NCBI GenBank assembly: GCA_963765875.1
Contig: CAVXYK010000020.1
Coordinates: forward strand, 62,001 to 126,000
From: JAWKOK01 sp963765875
GTDB taxonomy: Bacteria > Chloroflexota > Anaerolineae > Caldilineales > Caldilineaceae
DNA: 64,000 nt
Direction of reading: 5' to 3'
Both the position numbers and the translations under genes were made by a program. The stretch's first letter is position 1. Each line of letters begins with the position of its first letter. Under the pieces are notes generated by a model, which was not told the DNA's origin, ran no database searches, and saw only the letters and a list, made by a program, of their open reading frames with translations. Shown here piece after piece: positions 58,958-64,000 of this stretch.

Positions 58958-59209
58958 CACCATGGTCCTTTGCAAATACAGAAAATGTAAGCGCTTGTAT
59001 CGCAGTTTCGTCACACATCACCTAGCAATTATGCGTTTGAAGCCCCTCGCTGATTCTTTTCAGATCCTCTGGATTCGTAGATTCGGTTACTGAAATATGC
59101 ACTTGCCTTCCCTCGCAGAACGATTGGCCGGCCCTGTCACTTTTCGCCGCGCTGAACTCCGTTGGATACACTTGTTCCGCGTTGGCTCGTGCAGAACCTG
59201 GAGGCAGTT

Positions 59210-59517
59210 TCAGTCTCGCAGCCCTGATGTTTCCCCGACGTCATTCACGCCCTTGACCAGTAGCCACAATCCCAGTCCGACTTCGGCGATGAAGCTCAGC
59301 GCCAACCCAGGATAGCTGATAGCAGACCGAAGACAATGCCCACCGCGAACTGGCTCGAATCGGAAGTGAGCACGTCGTAGGCCTGATCGACTTCGGCGAT
59401 GCCGATGTGGCCGACCGTATCGACGATGATCATGGCCAGTACGAAGGCGAGGTAGAGACCGCCTGTGATCCTGGCCGTCCTCTGCCGTGGAAGTTCTATG
59501 CTGACGCTGGAAGACAT
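59210..59517 (-). pseudogene. Remnant of a DUF4386 membrane protein
   Basis: The N-terminal 60 residues (RTARITGGLYLAFVLAMIIV, DTVGHIGIAEVDQAYDVLTS) match the start of DUF4386 proteins. A frame change near 59310 leads straight into ALSFIAEVGLGLWLLVKGVN, the typical C-terminus. The middle 130 or so residues of the usual 220-240 are absent. The gene is therefore an internally deleted, frameshifted remnant. Confidence 0.65.
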
Positions 59518-59712
59518 GTTTTCCCTCCCGTGTTCATTGAGTGGATGCTGCGATCTTTATCAGTTCATGCCGTAAATACAACCCTATGCCTAACAGTCTA
59601 CGGCCCACCCGAGAAACGCGGCAAGTCCGTCGAACGAGGCAAGAGCAGCAGCGACGACTGGACAAGGCAAAGCGGTGGAGCGTTTCGTCGGCGTGCAGCC
59701 GCGGGTTATGCA

Positions 59713-60354
59713 TCAGTGGGACTTACGGCCACAATCGATCTCGAAGACAATCGCAAAAATAGCAACGCACTCCGCTCTCAGGCGCGCCAAATTGAGCTCT
59801 TGGCCAAGGTGAGGAATACAGTCTTCTTCCATCACGTACGAGCGGTAGTAACGAACGCTGATTCCATCAGGCGCCGAAAATTCGCGACGGCTCCTCGCTG
59901 CGACATCAATGAACCAGCCCGCACCGGAGGCTCTCGTGAGAATGTCGGCGAGCCTCTCATCTATATGAGTCAATGCATTACGAACCTCGCGATCCAGCAA
60001 GGTGGCAGGTTGGAAGATTTTCTCCGAGCACCAGCGCTTGACGTATTCGATGCGCTCCCGCCTGAGCTTGTAAGCCTCAAGACTCTCTCGATGTCCCCGC
60101 TTCGCATCATTGAGCAGCATGGTAGATGCCAAGCCTGCCTGGTAGCAGAGATCACTTAAGGTCGGAGCTATGTCCGGATGGGTGCCAGCGTTCAGCAGAG
60201 GCCCTTCATGAGTGATCTCATGTAGCCAGGCAATTCGATCAATGGTAGCTCTCAGCGCCTACAGACCTTGAACCAGAATCACATTCTGAGTCAGGTTGAT
60301 CTCTTTGGCGAAGAGAACCAACTCCGAACTCCATATTGCGGCGGGTTGATGCAC
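59713..60354 (-). pseudogene. Hypothetical protein gene with an in-frame stop
   Basis: A continuous frame from GTG 60354 reads HQPAAIWSSELVLFAKEINL, meets TAG at 60259-60261, then continues through LRATIDRIAWLHEITHEGPL and LCYQAGLASTMLLNDAKRGH to the stop. Without the TAG it would be about 213 residues, helical and soluble, with RNALTHIDERLADIL and GWFIDVAARSRREF. I do not recognise the family. If the TAG is real, the protein could start at TTG 60132 (139 residues). The even, protein-like composition on both sides of the stop suggests one gene. Confidence 0.5.
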
Positions 60355-60593
60355 AACGCAACAGGGTTATGCGGCGTGAAGAGAATCAACGTGCCACCAA
60401 GCCCGGTTGTCGGCACCGCGGAATCCGTGTTGAAGTAAGCTGGTGGGACCAGACAGTCTATGGAATATCAGTCTTGTTGCCGTGGTTTGGAGCTGCCCAG
60501 GAACAGCCACCCAAGTGACCTCAATTGTAGCCAATGAGCCGCCCAACGGCGAAGGGATCAATTGTAGCCCAAGGCCTGCCGCTCACGTCACGG

Positions 60594-60848
60594 CTAGCAC
60601 GCCTTTGCCAGCAGTCCAAGCATCTCAACCGTGCTATCGATGACGCGGTTTTGCGGCCGTCGCCGTGACTCTGATAGCAAGAAACTGCTGTAGGGCCTGC
60701 GGGCGGCGCTACGCCCCAGATCCCAGAAGCCCTCCTCCGTTCGCTTTTCCCAGATCCAGTTGACCGTCTGCGACGATATCTCCGACCAGTCCCGGAAACG
60801 GGACAGTAGTTGATGGGTGTGAATCCATTCAAACAAAAAGAGTTGATG
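60594..60848 (-). pseudogene. C-terminal gene remnant
   Basis: About 84 protein-like residues (LFEWIHTHQLLSRFRDW, IWEKRTEEGFWDLG, RRPQNRVIDSTVEMLGLLA) end in a proper stop but have no start. The pattern of a short GFWDLG and an RVIDSTVxxLxLL end resembles the last part of a larger enzyme family with repeated helices; I cannot name it. It lies between an M20 peptidase gene and the interrupted hypothetical gene, in a stretch of decay. Confidence 0.4.
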
Positions 60849-61008
60849 TTTAGAGGCTCGGGGTGGGGCGGGCGAATCCGCCTGCGTGGCGACGTGTGTT
60901 TTCCCTCCCACCCCGTGCCCATCGCTGACGAATTCTGACCCGCTTGACGGGCATGTGAACGGGCGGATGGGTGTCATAGCGGGGGCATTCCCGCCCGTCG
61001 CCATTCCC

Positions 61009-62388
61009 CTACGGGGTGCCACCCAACTCAAAGAGCATGGTAGCGCCCGTCTTGATGCCGTCGATAAACCTGTCGATCTCCAGGTTCTCATTCGGCGAGT
61101 GATTGGCCTCGTCCGGGTTGGCATAGGGTATCAGAAAGGCGGGGATGCCCAGGATCTTGGTGAAGGCGTAGTCGGGCAAGCTACCGCCCATGGCCGGCAT
61201 GAGCAGCGGCTCCTCGCCGCGTCCCGAGCGGACGGCTCGCTGCAACGGTGCGGTGAAGGGTGAATCCAGGGGCGTCTTTGACGGATCCATGCCGTGGAGA
61301 CGAACGAACTCGACGCCCGGCGCGTGGCGTTTGACGTGGGCCTCCACCTTGTCGAGGATATCGTCGACGGTCTGGGCCTCGATCAGGCGGATGTCGCATT
61401 TGCAGATGGCCTCGCTGGGCAACACGGTCTTGGAGCCGGGACCGCCGTAGCCGCCGTGCAGCCCGTTGATGGTCAGCGTCGGCCAGAGCGAAAGCCGGTC
61501 GCAATAGCCGCGATCCACCGGTGCGTCCAACTCAGTCAGCCCCAACTCTCGCTTGACCTCGTCAACATCGATAGGAAGCGCAGCCAGGGCCAGACGCTCC
61601 AACTCGGTGGGTGGCTCCACATCATCATAGAGGCCGTCGATGGTGATCTCGCCTCGATCGTTCTTCATGGTGCCCAGCAGATGGACCAACGTCCAGAGTG
61701 GATTGGGGGCCACGCCGCCAAAGTTGCCTGAATGGAGATCCTTGTTCGCTCCCTTGGCTCGCAGTTCGAACGAGGCCACGCCGCGCACGCCGAAGTGGAT
61801 GCAGGCTTGCCCATTTTCGTTGACCGGGCCATCGGCGGTGATGACCAGGTCGGCCTGAAGCAACTCCTTGTTGGCTGCGACAAAGTTGGCGATGCGCGGA
61901 CTGCCGATTTCCTCCTCACCCTCCAGCAGCACGATGACGTTGCAAGGCAGGGCATCAGCAACGGCCAGCCACGACTCGATGGCAAGCAGTTGGGCGAAGT
62001 GCTGACCCTTGTTGTCGCCCACACCGCGGCCATAGATGCGTCCATTGCGAATGGCCGGCTCAAAGGGCGGCGAAATCCAGGCCTCCAGCGGATCGGGCGG
62101 CTGCACATCGTAGTGGCCGTAGAGCAGTACTGTGGGCGCGCCTGACGCACCGGGCGCATCTGATCGACGGCCCAGAACCATGGGCCAGCCCTCAGTCGGC
62201 ATCAACTGAGCGTCCATGCCCAGTGCTTGCAGCCGTGCCAGCAGAAAGTCGGCCACCTCACCGATGCCGATGCCGTGCGCGCTGATGCTCGGCATGCTCA
62301 CGTATTCCATGAGCCGCTGCACAAAGTCAGCCTGCTGCGATTCGATATAATTATGGACGGCTCTCAACTCACCATTCGATCCAGGCAC
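61009..62388 (-). CDS. M20-family dipeptidase
   Basis: The 459-residue protein is a zinc dipeptidase of the M20 (CNDP/PepV-like) group: LLYGHYDVQPPDPLEAWISP holds the first metal His and Asp, GRGVGDNKGQH the bridging Asp, LLEGEEEIGSP the catalytic Glu pair, and HFGVRGVASFELRAKGANKD leads into the lid domain with DLHSGNFGG. The C-terminal NPDEANHSPNENLEID carries the last His. GGAG seven bases before GTG 62388 supports the start. It probably releases amino acids from peptides brought in by the transporters. Confidence 0.93.
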   Translation of the reverse strand: MPGSNGELRAVHNYIESQQADFVQRLMEYVSMPSISAHGIGIGEVADFLLARLQALGMDAQLMPTEGWPMVLGRRSDAPGASGAPTVLLYGHYDVQPPDPLEAWISPPFEPAIRNGRIYGRGVGDNKGQHFAQLLAIESWLAVADALPCNVIVLLEGEEEIGSPRIANFVAANKELLQADLVITADGPVNENGQACIHFGVRGVASFELRAKGANKDLHSGNFGGVAPNPLWTLVHLLGTMKNDRGEITIDGLYDDVEPPTELERLALAALPIDVDEVKRELGLTELDAPVDRGYCDRLSLWPTLTINGLHGGYGGPGSKTVLPSEAICKCDIRLIEAQTVDDILDKVEAHVKRHAPGVEFVRLHGMDPSKTPLDSPFTAPLQRAVRSGRGEEPLLMPAMGGSLPDYAFTKILGIPAFLIPYANPDEANHSPNENLEIDRFIDGIKTGATMLFELGGTP

Positions 62389-62543
62389 AACAATTCTCCG
62401 TTTTCTGTGTCCAATCTTCTTGCTATCCGTGAAAATCCGGATGAAACTGCGTCATCCGTGTCGTATCTCACCATGACCTGAATAGTTTCTCCAGTTCTCC
62501 TGCGGCTACAGCGTCATCTGTCCCGAAAGGTTCACGACATGCA

Positions 62544-64000
62544 CTATCGCACTACCTGCGGCAGATAGATATGCTCGACTGGCTCCGTGACTGCACCGAC
62601 AGTAACCCGGATGGTGTCGGTGGCCGTATGACCCTGGCCGTCGTCAGCGGTGAGGGTAATGGTGTGGATGCCGTCAGAGAGGGCCTCGATAGTGAGCTTG
62701 CCGCCGCTGCCGAGAGGGCCATCCATGCTTGAGGTCCAGGTCGCCGCGTTCGTGTGATCGCCGCTCTCGATGTCGTAGGCGTACCCCTCAAGGATTATGG
62801 GAAACGCGTCAACAACGACATTATTGGCAGGGGCGGTGATGTCGACCCAGGGTCCGACGTCGGGCACGGTGAAAGCCTCGGAGGTCACCACCGTTTCGTT
62901 GAATCCGTCGCTGGCAATTAGGCGGAGCCTGGCCTGTGCGCCCGCTTCGATCTGGGTTGCATGGACGCCCCAATGAAAGGCCTGGTCAAAATACTTGACA
63001 TCGCTCGGCGAGAGATTGATGCCAATCGGTGTCCAACTCACGCCGTTGTCTGCGCTGTAGTGGACATGGTAGCGCAGATTGGGTGCGTCCTCAAGCGGCG
63101 TGGTCCAGGCAAGCTGTGCAGATTGATAGGTGTTGTCATAGCTCGCGGAGACCAATATGACGGCGGGTGGATTCGTGGGTATCACCATGGTCTTGACCGT
63201 GCTACCCTTGTACAGCAGTTGGAGTTGGCGGAGGCCCGATCTGGGCGTGAGGAAGGCCGTGAACGCGGCCATCGTACCCTCTTCACCTGTTCCGGCATTG
63301 GTGAGGGACAGGTCGAAGCACTTTTGCTCAACAACGCTCACTCCATCTCTGGCCCTGAGGCAGTAGTCGCCGCCGTTGGTGAGCGGAGTCATTCCATCAG
63401 GCTTGGGGCTGTCCTCCAACAGTACGATCGGATGGAAGCGGCCATCGGCAGGACCGACAAGCCCGCTGACGTAGAGGTAGTCGCCGACGTCTATTGCGTT
63501 GGCGCCTTGAGATGACGCCGCGTCAACCGGTATGGTTGCGAAGTTGAGATAGACCTTCTCATAGTGGAAGTCAGAGATCCAACTAGGCAGACCATCCCGG
63601 GCTTCAGTGGACATCACGTCATAGAGGTCGGGCGACTGGATCTTGACGAAATCTGAAGTCCCAGTGTCGTAGCCGAAGATGTGGGTCAGGCTGGGATCGT
63701 AGGGAAAGACGTAGTCAAAGGGTGGCGCAGCTCCATCGGCACTAAAGAGCAAAGGGCGCAGTCCAAACTGATTCCCAATCGCCATCATACAATCCTGTCC
63801 TTCGTTGCGCAGTCCGCACGCTGCCACGCCGTTGGGCGCGCCCCAGAAGAGCCAGGAGCCGGTGTAATTCTCGTCCTCTGTGCCGTAGATCGTGACGTAG
63901 TAGTCGGCCACGTTGTCCCGGTTGTTGATCAGCTCCCAGCGTCGGGCCACGGCGGCGATGTAGTGAAAATCAAGGCCGGGCATCACATCGCTGGGATCGG
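62544..64000 (-). CDS. Large secreted protein, C-terminal part (runs off the window)
   Basis: The frame is open through base 64000, so the N-terminus lies outside. The visible 485 residues include DLYDVMSTEARDGLPSWISD followed by FHYEK, like the segment after the active site of secreted zinc metalloproteases; no HExxH is present in this part. Next come Ig-like or Fn3-like domains (LVSASYDNTYQSAQLAWTTP, WVDITAPANNVVVDAFPIIL, LTADDGQGHTATDTIRVTVG) and the tail VEHIYLPQVVR. The tail resembles that of the large protein at 32827. A surface-anchored metalloprotease is the best guess. Confidence 0.6.
   Translation of the reverse strand, partial: DPSDVMPGLDFHYIAAVARRWELINNRDNVADYYVTIYGTEDENYTGSWLFWGAPNGVAACGLRNEGQDCMMAIGNQFGLRPLLFSADGAAPPFDYVFPYDPSLTHIFGYDTGTSDFVKIQSPDLYDVMSTEARDGLPSWISDFHYEKVYLNFATIPVDAASSQGANAIDVGDYLYVSGLVGPADGRFHPIVLLEDSPKPDGMTPLTNGGDYCLRARDGVSVVEQKCFDLSLTNAGTGEEGTMAAFTAFLTPRSGLRQLQLLYKGSTVKTMVIPTNPPAVILVSASYDNTYQSAQLAWTTPLEDAPNLRYHVHYSADNGVSWTPIGINLSPSDVKYFDQAFHWGVHATQIEAGAQARLRLIASDGFNETVVTSEAFTVPDVGPWVDITAPANNVVVDAFPIILEGYAYDIESGDHTNAATWTSSMDGPLGSGGKLTIEALSDGIHTITLTADDGQGHTATDTIRVTVGAVTEPVEHIYLPQVVR

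Noticed and set aside
59407..60159. A 250-codon plus-strand frame
   Set aside because: It runs antisense to the DUF4386 remnant and the hypothetical gene, both of which are more protein-like.

Overview
The window looks like a piece of a Chloroflexota chromosome, probably class Anaerolineae. This is an inference from gene content: rex, a DtxR-type regulator, stacked peptide ABC transporters, a two-subunit methylmalonyl-CoA mutase, hyp genes, many toxin-antitoxin pairs, and large secreted proteins ending in a YLP...R tail. I saw no rRNA, tRNA, CRISPR array, phage or transposase gene.

Layout. 0-6.9 kb is housekeeping: an S1-domain protein, rpsU, infA, a Nudix hydrolase, a DtxR/MntR-type regulator, rsmG, rex with a good Rex operator upstream, a protein of two Lrp/AsnC-type ligand-binding domains, and a second Nudix hydrolase. 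A noncoding element with perfect 22-bp terminal inverted repeats lies at 6955-7440. 7.4-22.7 kb, all on the minus strand, holds three family-5 peptide/nickel-type ABC cassettes (binding lipoprotein, DppB-like, DppC-like); the third also has OppD- and OppF-like ATPases. Each binding-protein/permease gap holds a stem-loop. 23-29.7 kb carries argH, a CPBP protease, an O-methyltransferase, a phosphatase, a diacylglycerol-kinase-like lipid kinase and a Gfo/Idh/MocA oxidoreductase. 29.7-37.5 kb encodes secreted proteins: a lamin-tail/phospholipase-D-like protein and a multidomain protein of about 1,560 residues, with a VOC protein between them.

37.6-44.9 kb is a complete hydrogenase maturation set (hypA, B, F, C, D, E on the minus strand) without hydrogenase structural genes. 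A vapBC pair sits between hypD and hypE, and foldback repeats fill the other gaps. 45.3-48.0 kb encodes exported proteins, including a PCu(A)C copper chaperone, a YtkA-like lipoprotein and a DsrE-like protein. 48.3-57.6 kb holds the two methylmalonyl-CoA mutase subunits, separated and followed by five toxin-antitoxin modules and a uroporphyrinogen-decarboxylase-like gene. One of these modules is flanked by a perfect 28-bp direct repeat that includes the mutB 3' end. 57.7-64 kb has an OsmC protein, an intradiol-dioxygenase-like lipoprotein, a stretch of decayed genes, an M20 dipeptidase and the C-terminal part of a large secreted protein.

The most important caution is that at least fifteen otherwise well-conserved genes between 13 and 48 kb are broken by single-base shifts, mostly one surplus base. 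Removing (or in a few cases adding) one base restores the family sequence each time. I treat these as probable assembly errors, not decay, and give merged gene spans.
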